A stretch of DNA of 54,877 nucleotides from Perkinsus olseni (GCA_013115125.1 JABANN010000192.1:1-54877), one strand, 5' to 3'. Numbered from the stretch's first letter, positions 21,637-33,653 are shown. Program-made: numbers and translations. The notes: a model not told the origin generated them from the sequence alone.

Positions 21637-22863
21637 ATGCCTTCGGCACAGTTCCCTCGCAAGTACGATCGTGTCTATAACTTCAGTGCTGGTCCTTGCT
21701 GCTTCCCTGACGAGGTGAGTCTGCTGGGGTTCTTGAGTGTAGTAGGATGATAACTTTGTTGGCTAGGTCCTCGAGCAAGCCCGAGACGAGATGCTCAACT
21801 GGCACGGGTGTGGTATGTCCGTGATGGAGATGAGCCATCGTGGAAAGGAGTACACTTCTATTATCGAGGCGGCCGAAGCCGACCTCCGTGAGATCTTGAA
21901 CATCCCCGACAACTTCAAGGTCATCTTCTACCAAGGCGGCGCCACTTTGCAGTTCGCTGGTATCCCCTTCAACATGATGGGTGAGGGAAAGAAGGCTGAT
22001 TACATTGTAAGTTCACCGTGTCCAGTAAATTCCCTATTCGACTGGTCGCTTCTTAGGTGACCGGCCAATGGAGTGAGAAGGCCGCTAAGGAAGCTGCCAA
22101 GTACGGCGATGTGAATATCGTTGCCAACACCAAGCCCGAGAAGTTCACTCGTGTCCCTCGTATGTCCGAGTATAAGGATAAGCTCAGTTCCGATGCGAGT
22201 TACGTGTATTATTGCATGAACGAGACCGTTAACGGTGTGGAGTTCGACTATGTCCCCGATGTTGGTGACAAGCCGCTCGTCTGCGATATGAGCAGCAACT
22301 TCATGTCGAGGCCCATCGATTTCTCTAAGTACGCTGTTGTTTACGCCGGTGCTCAGAAGAATCTCGGCCCTGCTGGTGTCACGGTTGTTATTGTTGATGA
22401 GAAGTACTTGGGTAATGAGATGCCCATGACCCCTGCCTACTTAAACTGGGCCACTATGGCTAAGGCTGGTTCCATGTATAACACTCCTGCGTGCTATGCT
22501 ATTTACATGACTGGTTTGTATCTCAAGTACACCAAGGCCCACGGTGGACTCAAGCATTGGGATGATCTCGCTGAGAAGAAGTCTGGTCTACTTTACAAGG
22601 CCATCGAGGATAGTAACGGTTTCTACAACGCTCCTGTTGAGAAGAACGTTCGCTCTCGTATGAACGTCCCCTTCGTAATCAAGGATAATGATGATGACCT
22701 GAAGAAGAAGTTCCTCGCTGAGGCTAAGGAGGTCGGCCTTGTCACTCTGTCTGGTCACAGGAGTGTTGGAGGTCTCCGAGCCAGTCTCTACAACGGTATG
22801 CCCTTGGAGGGTGTACAGCATCTCGTCGACTTCATGCAGAAGTTCTATAACGAAAACCAGTAA
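21637..22863 (+). CDS. SerC: Phosphoserine aminotransferase, tandem copy 1
   Basis: PLP-dependent conversion of 3-phosphohydroxypyruvate to phosphoserine, the second step of serine synthesis. Exons 21637-21714, 21767-22006 and 22057-22863 encode 374 residues, the normal length. Motifs: [11 protein letters not shown] at the N-terminus, [30 protein letters not shown] and [12 protein letters not shown], whose Lys (about residue 207) is the PLP Schiff-base lysine. SRMNVPFVI and [14 protein letters not shown] are also typical. The copy at 23882 differs by a single residue: Asp25 here, Val there. Intron 2 (22007-22056) is identical in both copies. Confidence 0.95.
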
Positions 22864-23881
22864 AACTTACCAACTGTTTTCGTCCGTCGCGGTCTCCTTT
22901 ATCATTCAACACTACTGAATGCTAGGCTCGGTGAGCCGTGTGCTCACCAGCCGACTATATAAATTCGCAAAGTAGTTTTTTTTATGATACAGAGAGCGTT
23001 CGGAAACTTCCAGCGTGGATGCTGGTATCGTATTATTATTTGAAGAGGCGATTATCAGAGTTATTGAATCGGCCCGGAAGGGAATGGCCGGTTAGGTGGT
23101 CGTTTCTTCGCTTACCAAGCTACGTGTGTGGCTTATGTTTCCTGTTAAGCAACTCAATTCATTTCTGTTGTGTTCGTAGTGGGCCGAGGGGTTAGTGACA
23201 ATGAACTTTGCTCTGTTCTCCGGAGACGGATGGCACGGTCGGCTTGATGGTATTCTGCGTTGCATTGGGTAGCAGGCGAGATAGAGTGCCTGTTGTGCGG
23301 AATACTATCCAGCGATCAGTTTGTAGAGGCTGTTTTCACGGAAGAACGCTTGAGATGGGTTTGGCCTACGATGGCCTGCTATGCGCCCGAAATTAGATGT
23401 GGTTGCCCGACTGTAGTTGACGTGATGTTGCGTAACTAAAGCAGACTTGGATAAGTTTGCTATTTCTCTTCATTCCGAGCCTCGCAACTCAGTCGGCCTC
23501 GGATAATGATTGACTACGTACTCTTTGGGTAACCACCGAGTGCTGCCGTGGACTTTTCGTATTATCGCTAGGAGTTATGAGCGTGTCGGAGTTGAGTTGG
23601 GAGCCCTCACTACCCGGACCTCAAGAAGCATATACACTCTCGTATCCGTAACATCACGGAGTACGTGGCACGTATCATGTTCAATTAAAATCATCACGCA
23701 TCTTTACGCTAGAGGATGTCGCGACCAGGAAGACATCGATTGTGACTGTAGCGAACGCTGTGGGAGCTAGTCAGGAGTTCCACTCGTTCCTCTTGGTCTC
23801 TCGTATCCGGTTAACAATCAGCGACACGACCGGCTTCCATATGGTCATTCAGATTCTTTTTATTCATTTCTCGTAGTAAGA
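22864..23881. other. Spacer between the two SerC copies
   Basis: About 1 kb with short frames only and no recognisable motif. It resembles neither the downstream flank of copy 2 nor the upstream flank of copy 1 by eye, apart from the last few bases before the ATG. It must hold the promoter of copy 2. Confidence 0.45.
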
Positions 23882-25115
23882 ATGCCTTCGGCACAGTTCC
23901 CGCGCAAGTACGATCGTGTCTATAACTTCAGTGCTGGTCCTTGCTGCTTCCCCGTTGAGGTGAGTTGGGGGTCTGTGTGCCGTCTTGAGTGTAGTAGGAT
24001 GATCACTTGGTTGGCTAGGTCCTCGAGCAAGCCCGAGACGAGATGCTCAACTGGCACGGGTGTGGTATGTCCGTGATGGAGATGAGCCATCGTGGAAAGG
24101 AGTACACTTCTATTATCGAGGCGGCCGAAGCCGACCTCCGTGAGATCTTGAACATCCCCGACAACTTCAAGGTCATCTTCTACCAAGGCGGTGCCACCTT
24201 GCAGTTCGCTGGTATCCCCTTCAACATGATGGGTGAGGGAAAGAAGGCTGATTACATTGTAAGTTCACCGTGTCCAGTAAATTCCCTATTCGACTGGTCG
24301 CTTCTTAGGTGACAGGCCAATGGAGTGAGAAGGCCGCTAAGGAAGCTGCCAAGTACGGCGATGTGAATATCGTTGCCAACACCAAGCCCGAGAAGTTCAC
24401 TCGTGTCCCTCGTATGTCCGAGTATAAGGATAAGCTCAGTTCCGATGCGAGTTACGTGTATTATTGCATGAACGAGACCGTTAACGGTGTGGAGTTCGAC
24501 TATGTCCCCGATGTTGGTGACAAGCCGCTCGTCTGCGATATGAGTAGCAACTTCATGTCGAGGCCCATCGATTTCTCTAAGTACGCTGTTGTTTACGCCG
24601 GTGCTCAGAAGAATCTTGGCCCTGCTGGTGTTACGGTTGTGATTGTTGATGAGAAGTACTTGGGTAATGAGATGCCCATGACCCCTGCCTACTTAAACTG
24701 GGCCACTATGGCTAAGGCTGGTTCCATGTATAACACTCCTGCGTGCTATGCTATTTACATGACTGGTTTGTATCTCAAGTACACCAAGGCCCACGGTGGA
24801 CTCAAGCATTGGGATGATCTCGCTGAGAAGAAGTCTGGTCTACTTTACAAGGCCATCGAGGATAGTAACGGTTTTTACAACGCTCCTGTTGAGAAGAACG
24901 TTCGCTCTCGTATGAACGTCCCCTTCGTAATCAAGGATAATGATGATGACCTGAAGAAGAAGTTCCTCGCTGAGGCTAAGGAGGTCGGCCTTGTCACTCT
25001 GTCTGGTCACAGGAGTGTCGGAGGTCTCCGAGCCAGTCTCTACAACGGTATGCCTTTGGAGGGTGTACAGCATCTCGTCGACTTCATGCAGAAGTTCTAT
25101 AACGAGAACCAGTAA
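23882..25115 (+). CDS. SerC: Phosphoserine aminotransferase, tandem copy 2
   Basis: Same enzyme as the copy 2.2 kb upstream. Exons 23882-23959, 24019-24258 and 24309-25115 give 374 residues. The third exon encodes exactly the same 268 residues as copy 1, with only scattered synonymous changes; residue 25 is Val instead of Asp. Intron 1 is 59 nt against 52 nt in copy 1 and partly diverged, whereas the 50-nt intron 2 is identical. The 3' flanks differ completely. The pattern suggests recent duplication or ongoing gene conversion over the coding part. Confidence 0.95.
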
Positions 25116-25444
25116 ACTCTATGCTCGTCGAGCTAAGGCTTCTCAAACGCGATTTCGTTCGCGAACTTTATGATCGAGATGAGATCAAGAGTAGTGGTTG
25201 CGACCTTTGGTGTATGCGTGTGTCAAGATAACTGTATAGCCACTAGGTCTGTTGCTGTCCTTTAATCATTGCAGTCAGCGGTAAGCTGTTCATTTTCTAT
25301 TACGGTTAGTGAATTTCATGTTGTGATGAGGGATGAAGCGGTAGCGATCGCCTTGCGTGAGGGAGTGGGCTGGCCGCTGCTGAGGATAGGAAGAATTACT
25401 CGTTACCGCGGCTCGTCGACTAGGGGTGGTTGTTCGCTCGAAAT
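25116..25444. other. Short spacer before the RluA gene
   Basis: About 330 bp without a recognisable gene. It is presumed to hold the SerC-2 3' region and the promoter of the downstream pseudouridine synthase. Confidence 0.4.
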
Positions 25445-27922
25445 ATGAGTAATAAGCGTAAGAATACTGGCACCGAGGAATCTCGACGGAAGCGGCAAAG
25501 AGGAGATGGCAAACCTAGGTTTTTGGAGGAGCCAGAGGTTTATGTGAAGGATGGCATGCGGTTCGTCAAGCCCTACAGGTGAGCTCCCCAGTGCAACCTG
25601 AGGTTCCGGACCTCAACGCCCAAAGCGTGGTCGCTTAGTAGCAGTTTTCTTGCTCCTCAGATTCGAGTTCCGATGCTATGTCAAAAGAAGATGGTTGGGC
25701 AGAACATTGCTCGATATATGTACTCCTCACTCAGGAGTCCTGACTCTGCTCCTTCGTTGAGGTACTCAGGTGCTCAGGTAAAGCAGAATTCATGGCCCAG
25801 CCTCCAGAGTATTACGAGAATGCAATTAAGGAGGGGAAGATCACAATCGACTTGAGTAAGACATGGTTGTTGCAAAAGATGTTCCGTGTACTTGACATAT
25901 GTATCTGAATAAAATTTGATGGATCATAGCGCCTCCGACTCCCTGCGGCGCAGGGCCTGCACGTATTCACAGTGACGTTGGCAACGGCCCAGTTACGGCT
26001 TGAGCTTCTACTCCCACACTGTTGCGGCTTTCTCCGAGCAACATGTGCAGAACGTCAATAGCATCTGCGCTGATTCTGTTCAGCTTTTCTTCAACGACTT
26101 GGTGGAGATTGCAGACACCTCATCTTTCTGCAGGGTCATTCAGCCTGTCGGAAGCACGGTGTCTCCAGCGGACAATTCGAAGGCCGATGAGCCCTTCGAA
26201 GCAGCCGTCAACGACTTCTGTGTCGCCTTTACTGCGTACTTTGAAGATGAATAGAGAGTAGTTCCTGTGTGCTGCATCAAAGCGTGCGTCGGAAGACTGC
26301 GATCCGAGACTTCCAACGCGGCAGAATATTCCGCGCGCAGGTCACGGACGAGAGCAACGCTCAGATGTCCTGGTAAACCCGTTACTGTAATCCCGACAGT
26401 GCAAAGGAGGACTCTTAACGTTCCGTGGTAGTTCTTTCATCAGCGTGATGGGTTTATGTTCATCGCATTTGATCCGGATACTGAAGCAGTAGTACTGCTG
26501 CAGTACTTATTTAGAGTACTAAGGGCAGGAGCTGTGGTGGAGTAACCGTGCGACCGATTCCATCAAAAGTATATCTACGGTCTTGAGTTCCATGAAGACG
26601 CTGTCGCTAATATCGTCAGGAAAATGTCGCGCCAACATGGCGGGCCACTTGTCATCGGAATACTCTACGAAACTCGAAGCTTCATTTCTTGGGGATATTA
26701 GGGGATTCCTTCTGAGGGTTGGGGAAAATTCTCTCGCGTTACCGATTGGTATGTGGTTTTCAGACAAGGTGGAGCCTGACCACGTCCTGCAGGGCAATGA
26801 ACTTCTCATACACGAGACCGTCGTTCACGAGAATCCCGTGCCTTTCGATGGTGAACTGAAGATCATCGGTGAGACGGACGAAGTTGTCGCTGTAGACAAG
26901 CCCTCCGGTGTAAGTGGCACGTGAAAAATCTTTCAGCGCATCATTAGTGTGCTTCCACAGATGCCTGTGCACCAAGGCGGCGGTCATAGAGTGAATTGCT
27001 TGGTAGAGATACTCAAGAAGCAGGAGCCTTCAAGGTAGGATAGAAAATATGCAGCACGACAGTTGGCGTTATGGATCTTTACAGGTTCACTTTTGCCGTT
27101 CATACCCTCCACCGACTCGACCGCCTAACATCCGGTATTGTCATCCTAGGGAAGAATCCGGACGTGGCTCGAGCTTTCAGTAAAGCCCCTCCTCCCTCTC
27201 ATCATCTGGAATCATCTGCCCTTCCAATGCAGGCGCGGCCTTCCAGAAGCATGACCAGGAGATCCAGAAGTGCTACTTGGCTAGAGTAAAAGGCAATTTT
27301 GAAGGTGGAGCGGCTAAACTTGTGAGCTTTCCTATTTTTTCTTGCTAGGTTCTGATGTCGTCGTCGAGGGCTACATGCGCTGCGTTGACTTCAGAGTTGG
27401 AAAGTTTATCCTCGTCGACTCCGCCGATGAAGCAGTCTCTAAGGATAGAAGCAAGGACGATGCTTCGGCTACTACACCTTCCGAGAACACTGATAGCGTC
27501 GAGGAGAAGAAGGAGCAAGTCGAAGACAAGTGGAGCCAGACTAGGTTCGAGAAGGTGTGGTACGACGAGAAAAACGACGAGACAATTGTCAAGTGTTACC
27601 CCAAGACTGGCAGGACGCACCAGATTAGAGTACGTATTCTTTCGTGCCCACCGCGTCAATTTTTCCACTGCAGGTTCATCTCGAGTCCATTGGCCATCCG
27701 ATCGCCAATGATAGCTGCTATGGTGGCGAGTATAAGGCTGATCATCCTTTCGCCTTTCCCTTGGCGCCTCACGCTAACGATGCTCCTCCAAGGGAGGGTT
27801 CAGCTTACTCTCACATAACTGGGATTTGGCTTCACGCTCTCTCTTACAAAGTGCCGAGCAGGAACCTCGACTTTACCAGTAATTGGCCCCAATGGGCGAT
27901 CGAGCCAACTCAACAGTCGTAA
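25445..27922 (+). CDS. RluA-family RNA pseudouridine synthase (RPUSD2-like)
   Basis: Isomerises uridine to pseudouridine in rRNA, tRNA or mRNA. It opens with a basic stretch (MSNKRKNTGTEESRRKRQRG), then FVKPYR, FEFRCYVKRRWLGRTLLDI, EFMAQPPEYYENAIKEGKIT, an S4-like KVEPDHVLQGNELLIHE, EVVAVDKPSG, MPVHQGG, and the catalytic motif HRLDRLTSGIVIL with the active-site Asp. CYPKTGRTHQIRVHLESIGH and IANDSCYGGEY follow, then WLHALSY near the C-terminus. Exons: 25445-25578, 25661-25719, 25778-25855, 26764-26909, 26962-about 27034, then several to 27922. A long acidic insert (about residues 280-310) separates two catalytic segments. Intron 25856-26763 is 908 nt, by far the longest here. Confidence 0.85.
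26000..26254 (+). CDS. Open reading frame inside the 908-nt RluA intron, unknown
   Basis: An 84-residue open frame from ATG to stop lies entirely within the intron on the same strand. It includes FSEQHVQNVNSICADSVQLF and AAVNDFCVAFTAYFEDE, a plausible helical and acidic composition. No family was recognised. It may be a nested gene, a remnant or chance. A minus-strand frame in 26519-26809 is equally unassigned. Confidence 0.25.
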   Translation: MSFYSHTVAAFSEQHVQNVNSICADSVQLFFNDLVEIADTSSFCRVIQPVGSTVSPADNSKADEPFEAAVNDFCVAFTAYFEDE

Positions 27923-28884
27923 CTTACGACTAAGGTCCAACGTTACTCTTGCGAGATCTCTTTTGCGTTATCGAGTGTCACACCGGGCCTCACAGAGGCC
28001 TTAATGAGGCTGCCTCATGAAGAAGTCAATTTATTGGGCGAATGCTAGGTGATGGTCTCCCTGTGAGGCGCACATGATTGCAAGAGGGGACCTCTTCACG
28101 ATTTCTCCCATTACAGTTCATTGCCTTCGCGTGCCTAACCTCGACTCGAACACAAGACACCACAGGATTGGGCTATCATCTTGACTCAGCGGTTCGATGA
28201 AGCAGATATACAGCAATATCCATATACAACCGCCGACCAAGCACGACAGGGCACTCTGCCCATATACATCAATGAATCGGACGCTGAACCTGCCCCGTAC
28301 AAAGAAAGAGAAAGAAAGAAAAAAAATCGGCGTGTTGGGCACACTCGCCACAGTAACTGGTCTGAGCGTCACAGTATGCGTGGAACTAATGGTCACAGCG
28401 CGCACAAGAGTCCTGCAATGCGCTGACATCTGCTGCTAGCTGAGACCGACCGAGTTGTGTGCCAAACACGACATAGGGGACGAGCAAGGTGAGGTAACGA
28501 CGCCGGCTCGAACTGTACCTCCAAGCACAAGTGCTTTCCAATTCATGCCGACAAGGTTTATACGGCGCGGCGGCAAGTGTAGGGGATAGGTATCCCGGAT
28601 AGCGATGGACCATAGCGAATGAGATGTAGAACAACACCAACACATACCAGCGCACAAGTGATAACGCTTAGTCCAGCCAACTCTTTTCGCTATGTCCTCG
28701 CGATCGCTAGACATTCGTGACCAAGCAATGGCGGGCCGCCATTGGCGGCACTCGCTCGGAGCTGAGGTTCGCAAGCTCAGCAAATTCAAAGGAAATTATT
28801 CGGGGTGCTAAAACTGCCGCAACTCAACGCGAAAAATGAGAAATCTGATTCCCAAGATCAAACTGACGATCATGATTACAGCCT
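27923..28884 (-). other. Unresolved region, possible minus-strand membrane protein
   Basis: Between the RluA stop (+) and the thiolase stop (-). Minus-strand frames contain hydrophobic stretches such as WYVLVLFYISFAMVH, LTLLVPYVVFG and LVGGCIWILLYICF, and an ATG at about 28713 opens MSSDREDIAKRVGW. This would suit a small multi-exon transporter of the major facilitator type, but I could not join the exons with consistent phases, so no gene model is given. Confidence 0.3.
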
Positions 28885-31800
28885 CTACAGCTTGTGCTGT
28901 GGGCCAATCGATTTATACAGTGTCACCACCGCTGCTCCTCCGAGCCCGAAGTTATGCTGGAGCCCTATTCTGGCGCCGGGGACCTGACTAGGAATTCTGC
29001 CGTGTTGAGGTTAGCGCGGTTACCATCTACCTGTCTCTTTCCCGCCGTTCTCGTGAGCTGTCGATGAAGTTCGACACACTGAGCTACTCCAGTCGCTGCT
29101 ATTGGATGGCCTTTGGATTCAAGTCCCCCCGAGGGGTTGATGACGACCCTCGACCCCAAAGCCGTACGTTGTTCACAGTATCTGAAGAAGAGCAAGTGCA
29201 GAACATCTGTACTGTCTCTCGCAACATTGCTGCACTTAAGGAGTTAAACTAGCTTACTTCCCGCCTTCCTGGTTCTCCCGCCAAGACATGCCTTCAACCA
29301 TTTTCAAGCCCCCACCTTCGCGACAGAAGCCGAGTGCTTCATATCTAGAACGAGAGCTCAAACTTAGCAGCTAAGTTGGTCTAGCTGTCCGAAGAAGAGG
29401 TCGATTGCAGTGACGTGCAGGTGAACTGCAGTCATTTCGACTCACAGCAAAAGCTCATTGATCGAGAAGCAGTCGTGTAGCTCAACCACCTGAAGAGAAC
29501 CATTTCGAGCGGCTGCTCCTGCGAGGCATGTGTCACGTTGACGTCTTTGGCAGCTATTCCTGATTCCTTGTAGCAGGTCTTCGCAGCCTTCCTGGCCATC
29601 TCAAGGCCGCAGAGTCCAGCATAACTGTGAAGATGCTGATATGATCCCGGTAACCGCTGGATAACCCTACGTGTCGCCAAAGCTAGAGGGGAGGTCAGTG
29701 ACCATACTCTGGGCACAAACCTCAGTGGCGCGGCCAGTCTGAATAAACCTGAAGAGCACAAGAAACTGCGGAGTTCCACTTTGTTCTCAAGGAAGGCGTC
29801 AATCGCCCCCCCCCTCCCAGACTCACTCGTGGGAGCGGTACCAGCGCTCTGAACATATAATGATGGCCGCCGCGCCATCAGCTGTAGGAGCCTGAGGGCA
29901 GTTGCATGCTGGCGTCGTGAAGTGTCGGAATTAGGGAATTTAGTGGCTGTGAGGCTTGTGCCCGTCGACTTTACAAAGGGAGCCCTCAATGAACCCGACG
30001 GCACTATCGAGAGGAACTCTACACGAGGACTACGGGAGTTGAGTGGGAACTGCTTAGCTGTTCGCAATGTGATCTTCGCACATGGTCCGTGCTGCAGTAC
30101 ATAGTTCTCATTTGTTATTTTTGCCTTCTTTTCACGGTCACGCTCTTGCTTCATATACGCTGAGCGTTAAGGAATCAAGTGGATGCCCCCAGCGAGAAAA
30201 TGTGGAAATGATCCGTGCCCGGAGCCTCCCGTGATTCAAAGTAACCTGAATCTCATTTCGTGAGTACTCGAAGACAAAAGTCGGAGGGGTCCCCTCGCCG
30301 CCATGCAGAAAGACGTTCGCTTCCAAAGGAGAGTCGACGGTACCCTTCTGAACTTTGGTGCATCATTAACGGTGAACATATTCATACGTTGACGGTCAAC
30401 GGTTGACCCTATTAAATATTCCGGAAAAATGCAGTGTGTTCAAATACTCAATGGGTACGCCGATGTGAGAGGTTTTTTGTTTATAACATCGAGCGCTCTG
30501 TAGAGGAAGCCGATAGGAGCGATAACAGAGATAAACCATAACGAGAATATGAGATGATCCCCGCGATGAGGTGATTGAAGCCACTCGCGCATTGCAAATT
30601 CGACTGTTCGGAGTGGGGCGGTAGTTGGCACAATTTGCGACTCACATAACAAGAACAGGGTCTGAGTCTGAAGTATACACGCTTGATTCCCGGACATGTG
30701 GAGAATTTCCTGTAGTAGTGACAGTTTCTCAACATTCTGCATGCAACTCAAATTGAGTTACTCAATTGCCGGCTATGCCGCTCCAAGTGAGTTATCCTGC
30801 TCGGTATCCTCGTGGCGAGATTCTCAGGCTGAGAATCTCAGCGTGTGATACCTCAGGTCCAGTCCGAATCGCCCCGAAGCTCGGTCCGAGCCGTTCAGCG
30901 CTGCTGCCAAGTTCGAACGATGCAACAGTAAGCGGGAGATCCTCGGAATGACGGTCAGGGCATTATCTCCCATGCGACATTTTAAACGCCGCATTGATTG
31001 TACAACTGTGGCACTACGAAATCCGAAATCGGCATCCACGTCCTGATGACGCTTCAGGAGAATTTCCAATTTTCAATCGCTAGGTGAATCACCGAGTTCA
31101 AGATCGGACAGAAAAGCATGACCATAAAGACCGCGCAAGCTGCGAGTCGCATTACGAGGCTCGAGCCTCGCGGTGGATGACTCAGTATCACGACCGGCGA
31201 ATCGCCGGCGGCGATCCCGCCCAGCTTGTGAATTTTCGATACTCTTACAGACATGGGCTCAGATATTGATCCACAGAACGGCCGTCGAAGAACTTTCTCT
31301 CTCGTTGTAGCGCTTCTGATGCACCTGAGCACCATCTCTACTGAGGATCCTCTAGACAGAGGATGCCACGCCTGCGAGTCCCATGAAAGCCTAATCATTC
31401 GTTAGCTGATGACGCCGCTCACGCATCTGGATTTTGTGTGCCATGGGCTCTATTCTTAACAGTGATATCCGCCAAGTATCGGCAAAACTTCTCACGATCC
31501 TCAGCGCAATGTCTCTCAGCGTACCTGCAGTGGAGCTGCCGATCTGATAGGCTATCAGTCACAGTGACTGATAGCCACAATGACGTGAAATAGTGATTAT
31601 TTCAGGTACTCCAACCTTGTTCGAGACTCAAGGGTCGCCAGTTGATATCACTCTAACTCGGAGTGATATCAGACTGATATTATCAGCGATAGTTATTGAT
31701 GCTCATGTTACCATACGAGAGAATCGCGCCACTTCTAGGATGAATGATTCCGCGGGATGAGATTGATCGATCGAATGAGACGGAATACGCGCGGGGCTCA

Positions 31801-32804
31801 GTGTGACAAACCCCAGTGTGTTATTAATTGTCAGGAGCACATGATGACTGCTCAGGATGGACATCATCACGGAAGGACGATATCAACGCCTGCTAGAATC
31901 TGCTGTGAGCCCTAACACTCACTCGTCCGCCGCACCAGCGAACATCCTGCAGACATCTGACGTCCATTGATTCATGCCAGGTTTTATCAACTCCGTCGGG
32001 CTACCTAGCTTATGTACATGCTTCAGCTGAGGGAGGGGTCCAATCAGCAGACTTCTTGACAATGACTTCCTACCTGAGGGCCCACTGGATTCTCTCTATC
32101 TGTGTATTTCGACTCGCTCAGGCCGCGTTCCATCTGCTCCATTCCAAGAACGAGGCAGACATCCCCTGTAAGAAAAACCGTACGGGAAATTTCTCAAGGG
32201 GCTGTCCCATAGCAGCAGCGACGGTAGCTCACCGCAGATCCCAGCTTTGAGGAGACTCCGGCCGAGGAAGACACCGCAACTGCCGGCTGAACAGTTAACG
32301 TTGGTATTGATAATCTGCGTACAAAGCATATCCAGAGACATCCATACTGAAAAACCTACCGGAATTCCCGTGAGGCCCATTTCATAGAGAGCCCGATGAC
32401 CAGCGGCCGTATCGCCGTAGTTCCACCTGAATAGAAGCCACTTTTAGATCATAGGGTTAATCCCGAGGGTAACAGAGCCTGACAATCACCTCGCCCCTAC
32501 GACTGCGACTCGATTGGTAAACCGAAGGAGCGCAATGAACAGTACAGCCACGCGAGGAGCGTCTTCAGCTCGTGGGTTCGGGTGTCCTTCTTACGCGGCG
32601 ACAGCGACGGTTATATCCTCATACTTGAGACCAGCATCTTCCAGTGCTTTAGTGCACGCTATGCGAGCGTACTCCGTGTAATCGAGACTGAGAACGCCAC
32701 CATGTATTCATGTTGCTCTCTGACTCTCACCAGTCTTTGGATTTTGGCATCCTGAAGGGGCACACTCCTCCGCCGATGACGTATACTTTGTTGGCACTCG
32801 ACAT
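28885..32804 (-). CDS. SCP-x type 3-ketoacyl-CoA thiolase (SCP2 thiolase domain)
   Basis: Peroxisomal thiolytic cleavage of branched 3-ketoacyl-CoA. Exon 1 (32804-32731) starts [13 protein letters not shown]; then [53 protein letters not shown] with the nucleophilic Cys, [15 protein letters not shown] and [15 protein letters not shown] (ending 31923). After a gap of roughly 1.8 kb come [68 protein letters not shown] with the catalytic His, and the C-terminal [17 protein letters not shown]. No fused SCP2 lipid-binding domain follows the stop at 28885. Exons linking 31922 to about 30000 were not all found. The long gap contains a palindrome cluster. Confidence 0.82.
30745..31671. repeat. Cluster of short perfect palindromes in the long thiolase intron
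   Basis: At least seven unrelated perfect inverted repeats with very short loops: 30745-30759 (7-bp arms), 30751-30767 (8 bp, overlapping), 30817-30839 (11 bp, 1-nt loop), 31155-31170 (16-bp perfect palindrome), 31194-31208 (7 bp), 31550-31576 (12 bp, 3-nt loop, overlapped by a further 7-bp pair at 31544-31558) and 31643-31671 (11 bp, 7-nt loop). Sequences differ from one hairpin to the next. Function unknown. Confidence 0.75.
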
Positions 32805-33158
32805 GTTGAAAAAAACTGCAGGAGTCGTCCCAAGATCTCCGCCAGCTCGGGAAGCACGCAAAGTTCTGGCCCTTAAACGAATTGATCCATCAGCGGCTCA
32901 TGTTGGAGTGTTCGGTGGCGTCTTCTCAATTCTGGCCCTGACGAAAAAAAGGATGTGACAAATATCAAGCAGGGGGAGGCTACTAGGAGTGGGTGTTGTA
33001 CCCGAACTACACGGCAGGCTCAAGCGAACCAGAGGAAAACGGCAGTTGATTTGAAGTCACAATCGTCGACCGACTAGGTCGGTATGATGAGAATACGATG
33101 CTACCGCCAGGACCGTTTACCAAAGTTGATGTGAACCACCTAGGCGTCACCGCAAAGG

Positions 33159-33653
33159 TTACCTTGTCTGAAAGATGGCTTTCCATTTCACTACTCCCAA
33201 GGCCTCATGCACTTGGCTCGTGTAAGCTTCTTTGCTGTTGACATCGGAGAAGTACGGCACTCGTTTATCTGATCCAAGAAACTCGAACGAGAACAGGAGA
33301 GGACAGTTACCAGTTGGCCTGAAGACTAGCAAATGCTTCTTCAGCGGCTCCATCCTTCCCTCGAGAACGTGGTGCCCGAGGACTATCTCCGGGTTTCCCT
33401 GGCTCAACCACTCTTTCGGGAGAGCCGGAGGATGCCTACCGCAGCATTGAGGGTTAGATTTCCGAGGACCTTCCCATCGAACCTCCCGTCCGGTGACCGT
33501 ATCGAACCCTGAAAAGCCGAGAGCTGCGTCCGGATCGTTCAATCGTTGGCGGTTCGTCACCACCTGCAGTTCTATGAGGAAGTAACTGTCCGTGAAGGCG
33601 CCGCCCGCTGCAGGGAGCATCACACATGCCATAGCGGCGAGATGGACAACCAA
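33159..33653 (-). CDS. Intronless secreted protein of 164 residues, unknown
   Basis: A single open exon starting MVVHLAAMACVMLPAAGGAF, a signal peptide, followed by a mature part with CCGRHPPALP, PLKKHLLVFRP and SFEFLGSDKRVPYF. Lack of introns is unusual for this window. No family was recognised. It lies about 355 bp upstream of the thiolase start on the same strand, so it continues the minus-strand run. Possible roles include a surface or vacuolar protein; the sequence does not decide. Confidence 0.55.
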   Translation of the reverse strand: MVVHLAAMACVMLPAAGGAFTDSYFLIELQVVTNRQRLNDPDAALGFSGFDTVTGREVRWEGPRKSNPQCCGRHPPALPKEWLSQGNPEIVLGHHVLEGRMEPLKKHLLVFRPTGNCPLLFSFEFLGSDKRVPYFSDVNSKEAYTSQVHEALGVVKWKAIFQTR

